Below, piece by piece: positions 30,901 to 38,020 of a DNA stretch of 64,000 bases; within the stretch, counting starts at the first letter, position 1; every line of letters starts with the position of its first letter. Source of the DNA: Phycisphaerales bacterium (GTDB lineage: Bacteria > Planctomycetota > Phycisphaerae > Phycisphaerales > UBA1924). The notes under the pieces were generated by a model. It made no database searches. It saw only the letters and a list, made by a program, of their open reading frames with translations, and had not been told where the DNA came from. The stretch is taken from positions 186,001 to 250,000 of the forward strand of contig DASPKU010000015.1 of NCBI GenBank assembly GCA_035627955.1. The letters are read 5' to 3'. Made by a program: the position numbers and the translations under genes.

Positions 30901-32651
30901 TTGCGAACGGCGGTGATCTCCAGGCGGCGGCCCAGCACGGTGCTGGGCCCGCCCGCAAGGTGGCGCCGCAGCCCATGGCGGTGGGCCTCGCGGAACTGCG
31001 GCGGGATGATGAGGTCGGCCATCTCGCGCCCAACGACCTCGTCGCGCCTGTAGCCGAAAATCCGCTCCGCCGCGGGGTTGAAGTCCACGACCTTGCCGTC
31101 GGCGTCCATGGAGATCACCGCGTCGAGCGCGGTCTCGAGCACGGCGGTCTTGCGGGCTTCGCTGATGCGCATGGCGTGCTCGGCCGCGGCGCGGGCAGTG
31201 ACGTCGGTGATGGAGGCGACCCAGCCGCTGATCGTCCCGTCGGGCTCGCGCCAGGGCGTGTAGACGACGTGGATGCGCTTGTTTCCCGCGGCCACCCACG
31301 GCATGTCGGCCTCGTACTCCACGCGCTCGCCCGCGAGCACGCGGTCGATGTAGGGCCGGATGATCGCGAGGCCCTTGTCGCCCACAACCTCGCGGACGGC
31401 GCGCCCGGCGATCGATTCCACGGGGAGCCCAGCGATTTCCGCGTAGCCCGGGTTGGCGGCGATGTACCGCAGGTCGCGGCTGACACGCACCAGGCCCACG
31501 GCGGCGGTGTCGAGGGTCTGGCGCAGCTCGGCGGTGGCGGCGCGGGACTGCTCACGGGCGTGGTCCGCGGCGGCGCGGGCGCGGGCCTCGCGCCCGGCGA
31601 TGAGCGCGAGGAGCGCGGAAATCCCGGTGCCCGCGAGGAACGCGGGGAGCACCAGGCCGCGCCCCCACGCCTGCTCGAACCCCGGCAGCGCATGGTGGTC
31701 GATGGTCCAGGTCCGTCCGGCAAAGGTGACGGTCTCCGAGGCGGTGAAGCCGCTGGGTGCGGGGGCTGAGTGCTCCGAGTAGAGGAGGTGACCCTCGGTC
31801 CGCTCCACCCCGTCATACACCTCCACCCCGGTGCGCGTGTGGCCGACGCTCGCGAGCAGGTGAGTAAAGAGATCGGTGGCGCGGAAGGGGCTGTAGACGA
31901 AACCGACCAGCGCGGCCCGCCGCTCCTCGATCGTCTTTGGCGAGGTGCCGTTGCGGTATACCGGAACGTACACGAGGAAGCCCGGCTGGGCATTGTCCTC
32001 GTCGACCTCCTGCACCAGCCTGACCGGCCCCGACATGGCGGGCATGCCGGTGTCGCGAGCCCGCTCCATGGCCTCGCGCCGCGCAGGCTGGCTGTACATG
32101 TCGAAGCCGATTGCACGCCGGTTGCGGTCGTCCAGCGGCTCCAGGTACAAGACAGCGTGGTACTCGTCGCGGGCGGGCTCCGGCGGCCACACCCGGAACT
32201 CGAAGACACCCGCCCACTCCGAGCGCCCCAGCGCTTCCACCGACTCGCGCCGGCCATCGGGCGAGCGGGCGGTGAAGCCGATGCCCTGGATGCCGGGGTA
32301 CAGGCGGGCGAGCTCAAGGCGGCCGACGAACTCCTGGAACTCCTGTCGGCTGACCCTCTCGCTCGCGGCGTAGAGGGCGGCGCTGGCGCGGAGCATGGCG
32401 GCGTAGGTTTCGAGGCGCGAGGTGATAGCCTCGCGGGCCTGGGCCGCGCCGAAGGCGAAGCGCTCCTGGTCACGCGCGGTGACCGCTCGGTGGAGGGCGA
32501 TCGTGGCCAACAGCGTGCAGGCCAGCCCGATGGCGAATACGACCATGCCGACACGGTTGCGGCGCCACCACCCGCCAGGCCAGGAATGGGACGACGCAGC
32601 GGCCGGGGATGGGCAGGGTGGGAGAGGCATGGGCGCAGGGCCGCCGCGCAT
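27951..32651 (-). CDS. Multi-sensor histidine kinase (CHASE, PAS x5, GAF, HisKA, HATPase, receiver-like tail)
   Basis: 1566 residues. Order: transmembrane helix (34-54); CHASE-type periplasmic sensor (about 75-275, with YPGIQGIGFTARSPDG and MYSQPARREAMERARDTG); second helix (335-355); PAS domains near 375-495, 505-625, 630-755 and 765-885; a GAF domain near 890-1050 (RSVICVPLHKAGRFAAAMAV); a PAS domain near 1060-1190; the dimerisation H-box LGTLTAGLGHDLHNALLPM (His near 1229); and HATPase (NLVQNAREAVHA, VTDNGAGM, SGTGMGLSIVAGIV). The last 100 residues look like a degenerate receiver. Probably a membrane sensor; the partner regulator is not adjacent. ATG 32651 is the farthest start; ATG 32630 is an alternative. 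Confidence 0.88.
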   Translation of the reverse strand: MRGGPAPMPLPPCPSPAAASSHSWPGGWWRRNRVGMVVFAIGLACTLLATIALHRAVTARDQERFAFGAAQAREAITSRLETYAAMLRASAALYAASERVSRQEFQEFVGRLELARLYPGIQGIGFTARSPDGRRESVEALGRSEWAGVFEFRVWPPEPARDEYHAVLYLEPLDDRNRRAIGFDMYSQPARREAMERARDTGMPAMSGPVRLVQEVDEDNAQPGFLVYVPVYRNGTSPKTIEERRAALVGFVYSPFRATDLFTHLLASVGHTRTGVEVYDGVERTEGHLLYSEHSAPAPSGFTASETVTFAGRTWTIDHHALPGFEQAWGRGLVLPAFLAGTGISALLALIAGREARARAAADHAREQSRAATAELRQTLDTAAVGLVRVSRDLRYIAANPGYAEIAGLPVESIAGRAVREVVGDKGLAIIRPYIDRVLAGERVEYEADMPWVAAGNKRIHVVYTPWREPDGTISGWVASITDVTARAAAEHAMRISEARKTAVLETALDAVISMDADGKVVDFNPAAERIFGYRRDEVVGREMADLIIPPQFREAHRHGLRRHLAGGPSTVLGRRLEITAVRKNGEEFPVELSITRTAVGGIILFTGYIRDITERRRVEESLRSHQAYLSTALSVAQLGTFTWNLESDEFTLDERAREIFAVPPGPVAKQAMFARVHPDDLQRVIAATEDSRKRGVRLEIEYCLRLPDGSARVVLSMSSHVPPGNGQPERMVGVFAETTERRRADERLRQSEARFRSFFESLDQGFCLIESTQTSDGRPDYRFIEVNHVFEEQTGLTNVVGRSMRELRPAHEEHWFQLYHRIADTGVPERFVDEARALNRWYDVYAARVGGEGSRTVAVLFRDITNLRRSQARDRLLLALEDATRAIDDPHSITQAAARMLGQHLHANRCAYADVEGDQDTFNLTGDYNDGVGSIVGRYTFAQFGAECLRLMRANQPFVVQDSETDARCEEVRAAYRATDIRSVICVPLHKAGRFAAAMAVHQTSPREWRDDEVELVQTVAARCWESIERARVARDLRAGEERYRAFIANSSEGIWRLEIEPPLDTTLPIEQQLEHVYKHAHFAECNDVMARMYGLTSPEDLIGKNLEMMLPSSDPSARAYITHVLETGYRVVDIESQEKDANGRTVYFSNSMVGVRDPSDPTKLLRVWGTQRDITARRAAEEELARYRGRLEVMVQERTLQLESAARRLRDSERLASLGTLTAGLGHDLHNALLPMRVHVEELEEAARTDTKVRQSAAAIAAVLGYLSELSRGMRMLAMDPSQEGATAVTNPTVWQADAGRIFQSGVGRGVGVTTRADAGCPPLAIAPHRLTQAVFNLVQNAREAVHARHGESKDGRIDIHVRSRDKGAMVEVAVTDNGAGMTEEVRRRCMEPFFTTRTRAAGRSGSGTGMGLSIVAGIVTAAGGRVEIDSAPGQGSTFRLLIPAAAPMEGSDPAAARPLAQVELKDPRQAAYVSALLTTAGFDVRREHPTDASPSSLVVVEPATASPREVHALAHNGRRALVLNVPADDHNYESDRVLLHRRGQPLTGLREVVGGLTSAHGSE

Positions 32652-32727
32652 GGACGGGCTGAGTCAACTCTACCGCCGGGGGCATGAGTGCCGGATGAGG
32701 CGGCAGGGGGATCGTCGGGGCCTCGAA

Positions 32728-32765
32728 GTCAGGGCGGGACGTCAGGGCGGGACGTCAGGGCGGGA
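32728..32765. repeat. 13-bp tandem repeat GTCAGGGCGGGAC
   Basis: 2.9 exact units. The third overlaps the stop codon of the pseudouridine synthase gene (complement TCA at 32755-32757). Confidence 0.8.
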
Positions 32766-33975
32766 GAACCTTGGCGATGTCCACCGTCGCGCCCGGGGGC
32801 GCGAGGCGCTCCAGGCGTGAGCCCGAGTGCTGGTGGAGCGTGCGCACGAGGCGGCCGATGTCGCCGCGGAGCGGGGCGGTGAACTGCATCGGCTGCTCGG
32901 TGATCGGGTGCTTGAAGCCCAGGATGGTGGCGTGCAGGGCCTGGCGGGCGATGATGGGCTCGCCGGTCGCGGGGTCGACGAAGGGCCGCCCGCCGTACAT
33001 GTCGTCGCCGACGATCGGGTAGCCGAGCTCGGAGAGGTGCACGCGGATCTGGTGCGTGCGCCCGGTCTTGAGCTCGAGCTCGACGAGGCTGAACCACTCG
33101 TCGCCCACGGTGCCGTCGGTGCGCGTGCGGTTCTCGAGCACGTACCGCTCGCGCACGCGGTAGATGGTCACGGCGTGCTTGCCGAGCTCGTCGTGCCGCA
33201 CCACGTACTTCTCGCGGTAGCCCTTCTCGCGCGATGGGTGCGGGCCGATGGGCAGCTCAACGACTTCGATGGGCGGCTCCACCTTCCCGTGCACCACGGC
33301 CATGTAGCGCTTGTCCACCGTGCGGTACTCAAACTGGTGGCCGAGCTTCCAGTGGGCCTCGTCCTGCTTGGCGAAGACGATGCAGCCGCTGGTGTGGCGG
33401 TCGAGGCGGTGGACGACGCCGGGGCGGGCGAACTCGGCCCCGACGCTGGACAGTTTGGGCGAAGCAGCACCGGTCGGGAGACCGGTGCCACCGTGTTGAA
33501 AGTGCCACGCGAGGGCGGAGAGCATCGTGCCCTTGAGGTGCGAGCGGGCCGGGTGCACGATGATGTCGGGCTGCTTGTTGATCACCAGCAGGTGCTCGTC
33601 CTCGTACATCACGTCGAGCGGGATGTTCTCGGGGACGATGTCCTTGCTGGGCGGCGGCGGGATCACCACCTCGACCTCGTCGCCCGCGCGGAGGTTGGTG
33701 GAGGACTTCGCGACCCGCCCGTTGACGGTGACGCCGCCCTCGCCGATCAGCTTCTGCAGCTGATTGCGCGACATGAAGGTGATGCGGTCCGTGAGGTACT
33801 TGTCCAGCCGCTTGTTGAGGTCGCGCTGGAGCGTGAAGGTGACGGTGCGGAGCTCCGCGTCGTCATCGGCGTCGACGCCGGTCTGCTCGGCCTGCTCGAG
33901 GGCGCGCCGGATCGCCTCGGCGTCGACCTTGCCGCCGGGGAGCAGGAGGCCGGACGTGCGGGCGATGTCGTCCAT
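32755..33975 (-). CDS. rluD: RluA-family pseudouridine synthase (RluD-like)
   Basis: 406 residues. Isomerises uridines in rRNA. The N-terminal S4 RNA-binding domain (LNKRLDKYLTDRITFMSRNQ, LIGEGGVTVNGRVAKSSTN) is followed by the catalytic domain: VINKQPDIIVHPA, PGVVHRLDRHTSGCIVFAKQ (catalytic Asp in HRLDRHTSG), KTGRTHQIRVHLSELGYPIV, and ARQALHATILGF. This is the RluD-like group; whether it targets the 23S sites 1911/1915/1917 is inferred. Residues 160-171 (GGTGLPTGAASP) are a repeat-derived insertion just before PGVVHRLD. The first 35 residues are an extra acidic region. Confidence 0.9.
   Translation of the reverse strand: MDDIARTSGLLLPGGKVDAEAIRRALEQAEQTGVDADDDAELRTVTFTLQRDLNKRLDKYLTDRITFMSRNQLQKLIGEGGVTVNGRVAKSSTNLRAGDEVEVVIPPPPSKDIVPENIPLDVMYEDEHLLVINKQPDIIVHPARSHLKGTMLSALAWHFQHGGTGLPTGAASPKLSSVGAEFARPGVVHRLDRHTSGCIVFAKQDEAHWKLGHQFEYRTVDKRYMAVVHGKVEPPIEVVELPIGPHPSREKGYREKYVVRHDELGKHAVTIYRVRERYVLENRTRTDGTVGDEWFSLVELELKTGRTHQIRVHLSELGYPIVGDDMYGGRPFVDPATGEPIIARQALHATILGFKHPITEQPMQFTAPLRGDIGRLVRTLHQHSGSRLERLAPPGATVDIAKVLPP
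33464..33497. repeat. Family 5 palindrome inside the RluA-type gene
   Basis: CACCGGTC (33469-33476) and GACCGGTG (33480-33487) form a near-perfect stem around GGGA, continued by CCACC. It matches the core of the rarA element (23244-23350) and encodes GGTGLPTG in both proteins. Confidence 0.8.
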
Positions 33976-34015
33976 GGAAAAGCGGAAAGCGGAAGCCGGA
34001 AAGCGGAAGTGGAGC
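33976..34015. repeat. Family 3 short tandem repeat
   Basis: GGAAAAGCGGAAAGCGGAAG and further GGAA(A/G)CGG units fill the entire gap between the two leftward genes. Confidence 0.75.
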
Positions 34016-34017
34016 GG

Positions 34018-35034
34018 TTACTTTGGCGCGGGCGGGTTTTCGGGCTGCGGGGCCGGGGGGTTGGTCGGCTGCGACGCGGGGGGCGTGGTGGGCTCCGCCG
34101 GTGGAGTCTGAGGGTTGGCCGGAGCCGGCTCCGTGGGCGGGTTCGCGGGCGCCGGTGCGGGCTGCTCCGGGTTGGTGGCCGGGGCCGGGGTCGGCGAGGG
34201 CGTTGTCGGCTGGCGCAGCGGGTCGGTCTGCGGGGGCTGGGCGGGCGGGGGCAGCGGCTGCGGCTGCAGGCCCGGCGGGAGCTGCGACGGATCGATGGGC
34301 GTCAGCGTCGGGGCGGGCGGCTTAGGAGCCTCGGGCACCGGCGGCAGGTCAGCCTTTGCAAACGGCGGCGTCACGTTCTTGAGCTCATCGAGCTTGGCGA
34401 TGCGCTCCTTGGCGACCTCGATGTGCGCGGTCAGGCCACCGGCCTCGGCGAGCTTGACGATCTCGTCGTAGTTGGCCTTGGCCTTGGCAAGGTCGTTCTG
34501 GTCCTCCGCGACCGCGGCCATTCCGTACAGCGCGCCGATCGCGAGGATCCGCTTGCCGTCGTCGTTGCGGAGGTCGTTGTAAACTTGGGCGTAGAGGTCG
34601 CCGGCCTTGGTCAGGAACCCGGCCTTCTCCTCGGGCTTGAGAGCGTCCTCGGGCTTGTCGAGGGTGCCGTCGGCCTTGACCGTGACACCGGGGCGCACGC
34701 CGCGGCGGACTGAATCGAGGTAGGCGTCGGCCGCCTCCAGACGTGCGATCGCGGCGACAGCCGAACCCGCATCGGCGTGGTCGCTGGCGATCTGCAACAG
34801 GCTGTCAGGGCTCGGGTTAGCGCCGGAAATGACCGACTCAAGCTCGGAGAAGGAGGTGTCGAGCTTGGCCTCCTGGCTCTGCCGCCAGCGCATGCGCAGG
34901 CCGTAGGCCGCGGCCACCAGGGCGACGACGAAGAGGATCGGCACGCCCCACTTGCGGAGCCAATCAATGAACTCCTCGTTGTACTTGGACTCCTCGAGTC
35001 CGGCGCCTACGCGGATTTGACGGTTGTCGGCCAT
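34018..35034 (-). CDS. YfgM-like membrane protein with TPR-type region and Pro-rich tail
   Basis: 338 residues. A short cytoplasmic N-terminus (EESKYNEEFIDWLRKWG), one membrane helix (VPILFVVALVAAAYGLRMRW, residues 31-50), then a helical region with TPR-like pairs (SLLQIASDHADAGSAVAAIA, LYGMAAVAEDQNDLAKAKAN). The last 110 residues are Pro/Ala/Thr/Gln-rich. Architecture matches YfgM/TPR_21 proteins that assist periplasmic chaperone networks; assignment rests on layout more than sequence. It is probably co-transcribed with the downstream pseudouridine synthase gene. Confidence 0.68.
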   Translation of the reverse strand: MADNRQIRVGAGLEESKYNEEFIDWLRKWGVPILFVVALVAAAYGLRMRWRQSQEAKLDTSFSELESVISGANPSPDSLLQIASDHADAGSAVAAIARLEAADAYLDSVRRGVRPGVTVKADGTLDKPEDALKPEEKAGFLTKAGDLYAQVYNDLRNDDGKRILAIGALYGMAAVAEDQNDLAKAKANYDEIVKLAEAGGLTAHIEVAKERIAKLDELKNVTPPFAKADLPPVPEAPKPPAPTLTPIDPSQLPPGLQPQPLPPPAQPPQTDPLRQPTTPSPTPAPATNPEQPAPAPANPPTEPAPANPQTPPAEPTTPPASQPTNPPAPQPENPPAPK

Positions 35035-35162
35035 GAGGTCCCCAGGCTAGCAACCCCCCGGGATGGGGGCACAATGCCCGCACCGGTGGGAAGGGGAGTG
35101 TAGGAGAGGAGCGGGGCGCAGGGGTTGCGCGGGGGCGCAGAGGGCCTGCGCGAACATGGGCC

Positions 35163-35277
35163 ACACGACGCCGGGACTGAGGGCTTTGCCGAAGTCCCGG
35201 TTTGAGCGCGACGGCTGTCGTCGCAGTCGCCGCCAACCCGGGACTTCGCCCAGAGCGGCTCAGTCCCGGCGTCGTGT
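35163..35277. repeat. Family 6 palindrome upstream of flgF
   Basis: Perfect 19-bp outer arms, ACACGACGCCGGGACTGAG (35163-35181) and its complement (35259-35277). Inner arms GAAGTCCCGG (35191-35200) and CCGGGACTTC (35238-35247). The same element, with its spacing to a sigma-54-type promoter, recurs before flgI. Confidence 0.9.
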
Positions 35278-35286
35278 GCTTCGCAC

Positions 35287-35303
35287 TGGCACGCCCTTCG
35301 CGA
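35287..35303 (+). promoter_or_regulatory. Sigma-54-type promoter of flgF
   Basis: TGGCACG-N4-TCGCGA: GG at 35288-35289 and GC at 35300-35301 are 10 bases apart, as required. It departs from the TTGC consensus by one base. The flgF start is 19 bases downstream of the GC. Sigma-54 control of flagellar middle genes is known in other Gram-negative bacteria; use here is inferred. Confidence 0.7.
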
Positions 35304-35319
35304 ATGCGACCCGCAGCGC

Positions 35320-36090
35320 ATGTCGTACGGGCTGAACATCTCCGCCAGCGGGCTCATGACCTCGATCTACGCGCAGGAGGTGTGGGCCAACAACCTCGCG
35401 AACATGGACACGCCGGGGTTCAAGCCGGACATCCCGGTTCCGGCGGTGCGGCAGGACGTGCGGCGGGAGGATGGGGTGGGTTATCTCCCCAGCAACACCC
35501 TGCTCGAGCGGCTGGGCGGCGGGACGCTGATGCACCGCAACCGCGTCGACTTCTCGCAGGGGGCGATCAAGAGCGGCGGGCCGCTCGACCTCGCGATCGA
35601 GGGCTCGGGGTTCTTCGTGGTGCGTGATACCGAGGACCGCAAGGGCGACATGGTGCGGCTGACGCGCGACGGGCGGTTTACACGGGCGGCCGACGGCTCG
35701 CTGGTGACCGCGACGGGCGGGATGCCGGTGCTCGACGTCAACAAGCGGCCGGTGCGGCTGCCCCCGGGGTCGGTGCAGGTTGGCAGCGACGGCACGGTGA
35801 CGCAGGGCGGGCGGGTGGTGGCGCGGATCAAGGTCATCGACGTGCCCAGCCTCGATCTGCTCCAGAAGGCGGACAAGAGCCAGTTCGTGGCCGACGCCAA
35901 CGCGCTCTCGAGCCAGCGGCCGGCGCGGGGCATCGTGAAGCAGCACGCGTACGAGGACTCCGCGGCCGACGAGGTGCAGGCGCTGATGCGGATGTCCTCC
36001 GCCGCGCGGGATGTCGAATGGAACGCGGGCATGATCCAGGCTCACGACCGGATCATGGAGCGGGCGATCGGGATGGGGCGGCTGGCTTGA
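35320..36090 (+). CDS. flgF: Flagellar hook-basal body protein, FlgF/FlgG family (proximal rod)
   Basis: 256 residues. N-terminal rod motif SASGLMTSIYAQEVWANNLA and NMDTPGFKP; central SGGPLDLAIEGSGFFVV and TRDGRFTRAADGSLVTATGG; C-terminal SSAARDVEWNAGMIQAHDRI, the coiled-coil partner of the N-terminus. These are the blocks of rod and hook proteins exported by the flagellar type III apparatus. flgG follows, so FlgF is the natural assignment, although FlgF and FlgG are hard to separate by sequence. Start ATG 35320; the AUG follows a sigma-54-type promoter closely, leaving a short leader. Confidence 0.9.
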   Translation: MSYGLNISASGLMTSIYAQEVWANNLANMDTPGFKPDIPVPAVRQDVRREDGVGYLPSNTLLERLGGGTLMHRNRVDFSQGAIKSGGPLDLAIEGSGFFVVRDTEDRKGDMVRLTRDGRFTRAADGSLVTATGGMPVLDVNKRPVRLPPGSVQVGSDGTVTQGGRVVARIKVIDVPSLDLLQKADKSQFVADANALSSQRPARGIVKQHAYEDSAADEVQALMRMSSAARDVEWNAGMIQAHDRIMERAIGMGRLA

Positions 36091-36167
36091 GCGAAATAGC
36101 AAATGAGCAAATTGGCAAAGGGCAAATAAAGGCACGACTCTGATTTGCTCTTTGCGAATTTGCCCTT
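36091..36167. repeat. Dispersed palindrome, family 2, copy 3 (flgF-flgG gap)
   Basis: Left arm 36091-36131 (GCAAATGAGCAAATTGGCAA and on) and right arm 36141-36167 (GATTTGCTCTTTGCGAATTT and on) are near reverse complements. The hairpin ends just before the flgG ribosome site GAGGA. Confidence 0.85.
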
Positions 36168-36180
36168 CGAGGATTTGACG

Positions 36181-36996
36181 ATGGCAATCAACGCACTGCA
36201 GTCCGCGGCCTCGGGGTTGACGGCGCTCAACACCGCCCTCGACGTGACCGCGAACAACCTCGCGAACGTGAACACGCAGGGGTTCAAGGCCAGCCGCGTC
36301 AACTTCCAGGACCTGTTCTATCAGGAGAAGGCCCAGCCGGGCGCGGTGAACAGCAACGACGACCAGCGACCCACGGGGCTGTACGTGGGGCTGGGCGTCA
36401 AGGTCAGCGGCACGCAGATCGACTTCACCCAGGGCGCCGCCCAGAGCACGGGGCGGCCGCTGGACGCGATGATCGAGGGAGCCGGGTTCTTCCAGGTGAC
36501 GGTCGAAGACTCCAAGGCCTCCGAAGGCCGAGGCTACACACGGGCGGGGAACTTCGCCCTCAACGCCGACGGCGAGATGGTGCTCGCCAACGACCAGGGG
36601 CGGCGGCTGGAGCCGGTGATCACGATCCCGCCTAACGCCATCCAAGGGTCGATTTCGATCAGCTCCGATGGGCGGGTGACGTACATGACGCCGGGCGCGA
36701 CCGAGCCGAGCGAGGCCGGGCAGCTGCAGGTGGCGACGTTCGTGAACCCCGCGGGGCTGCGGCAGATCGGCGAAAACCTGTACGGCGCGACGGTCGCGAG
36801 CGGGCCGGCGAACGTGGGCGTGCCCGCGGAAGAGGACCGCGGCACCATCGTGCAGGGGTCGCTGGAATCGAGCAACGTGGACCCCACGCGCGAGCTGATC
36901 GAGCTGATCCGCGTGCAGCGGGCCTTTGAGATGAACAGCCAGAGCATCAAGGCCGCGGACGACACGCTTCGGACCGTGAGCCAGCTGAGGAGGTAA
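36181..36996 (+). CDS. flgG: Flagellar distal rod protein FlgG
   Basis: 271 residues from ATG 36181, with GAGGA at 36169-36173. FlgG hallmarks: MAINALQSAASGLTALNTAL, VTANNLANVNTQGFKASRVN, the FlgG-specific stretch after it (NFQDLFYQEKAQPGAV), PLDAMIEGAGFFQV, YTRAGNFALNADGEMVLANDQG, and the C-terminal VDPTRELIELIRVQRAFEMN followed by SQSIKAADD. It forms the distal rod through the P and L rings. Downstream flgA follows after 4 bases, indicating one transcript. Confidence 0.95.
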   Translation: MAINALQSAASGLTALNTALDVTANNLANVNTQGFKASRVNFQDLFYQEKAQPGAVNSNDDQRPTGLYVGLGVKVSGTQIDFTQGAAQSTGRPLDAMIEGAGFFQVTVEDSKASEGRGYTRAGNFALNADGEMVLANDQGRRLEPVITIPPNAIQGSISISSDGRVTYMTPGATEPSEAGQLQVATFVNPAGLRQIGENLYGATVASGPANVGVPAEEDRGTIVQGSLESSNVDPTRELIELIRVQRAFEMNSQSIKAADDTLRTVSQLRR

Positions 36997-37000
36997 CGCA

Positions 37001-38020
37001 ATGACCAGGCGGAGACTGGCATGGCTGGCGGCGTTCGTCACGGTGTGCGTGCTGGCGGCGGCGGCGCGGGGGCAGGAGGCCTCGAGCGTCGCGCTCAGGA
37101 CGCTGGTGCGGGTGCAGGCGGGCGCGCCGGTGACGCTGGGGGATGTTGCGGAGCTGCGCGGCGAGGCCGCTGGTCTGTCCGCGGTGGGTGTGGTCGCTTC
37201 GGGCGAGTTGAAGACCGGCTCCCTGCGCGTGGAGCTGTCGCGCGTGCGCGAGCTGGTGGAGCAGAACGGGCGGGAGATGATCGGTCGGACCTCGTTCTCG
37301 GGGTCGGCCTGCGTGGTACGGGTGGCGACGGGCACGCCGGGAGCGATGCCGGTGATCGAGGCCGCTGCCCCGGTGGAGAAGAAGGATGCACCCAAAGGCG
37401 AGACCGTGCGCGACCACGTGCGGGCGCGGATCGCGCAGGCGTGCGGCGTCGACGCGGCCGACCTGCGCCTGAACTTCGAGGACGGGGCCGAGGTGCTGGA
37501 CATGCCCACGGCCGGGCGGACGGTCGCGGTTTCGCCGGCGGCGATGGGTGACAAGATGCCGCTGACCGTGCGGGTGTACCGCGCTGATGTGCTCGTTGCC
37601 CAGCAGGTCGTGCGGGTCGGCGTGACGGTGCGGCGGACGGTGCTGGTGTCGAGCACGCCGCTGTCGCGCGGCAGCGCGGTGAACTCCGAGAGCCTGGAAG
37701 AGCAGGAGCAGTGGCTGGCGCCTTCAGTGGCGCCCGCGACACGCTCGCAGGTCGTCGGCAGCGTCGCACGTGCTCGCGTGGAAGCCGGAAAGGTGATCCT
37801 GGCCAAGGACGTCGAGGCGCCGGTCGTGGTGCAACGGGGGGACCTGGTGAGCATCGACTGCGTGTCCGGGACCGTCGTCGTCAGCACGACGGCGCGGGCG
37901 AAAGAGGCCGGGCGCGAGGGCGACGTGATCCAGTTCCAGAGCATGAACTCCAAGAAGACGTTCGATGCACGGGTGAACGGCCCGGGCAAGGCGGTGCTGG
38001 TGGCGGAGGGAGGTCTGTAA
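37001..38020 (+). CDS. flgA: Flagellar P-ring assembly chaperone FlgA
   Basis: 339 residues with a Sec signal (WLAAFVTVCVLAAAARGQ). The C-terminal SAF domain has TVLVSSTPLSRGSAVNSESL, then ...SVARARVEAGKVILAKDVEA, VVQRGDLVSIDCVSGTVVVS and TTARAKEAGREGDVIQFQSM, the block typical of FlgA, and NSKKTFDARVNGPGKAVL. Periplasmic helper for FlgI polymerisation. It is longer than E. coli FlgA (about 220) because of an N-terminal domain of roughly 130 residues. Its stop overlaps the flgH start (TAATG). Confidence 0.92.
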   Translation: MTRRRLAWLAAFVTVCVLAAAARGQEASSVALRTLVRVQAGAPVTLGDVAELRGEAAGLSAVGVVASGELKTGSLRVELSRVRELVEQNGREMIGRTSFSGSACVVRVATGTPGAMPVIEAAAPVEKKDAPKGETVRDHVRARIAQACGVDAADLRLNFEDGAEVLDMPTAGRTVAVSPAAMGDKMPLTVRVYRADVLVAQQVVRVGVTVRRTVLVSSTPLSRGSAVNSESLEEQEQWLAPSVAPATRSQVVGSVARARVEAGKVILAKDVEAPVVVQRGDLVSIDCVSGTVVVSTTARAKEAGREGDVIQFQSMNSKKTFDARVNGPGKAVLVAEGGL

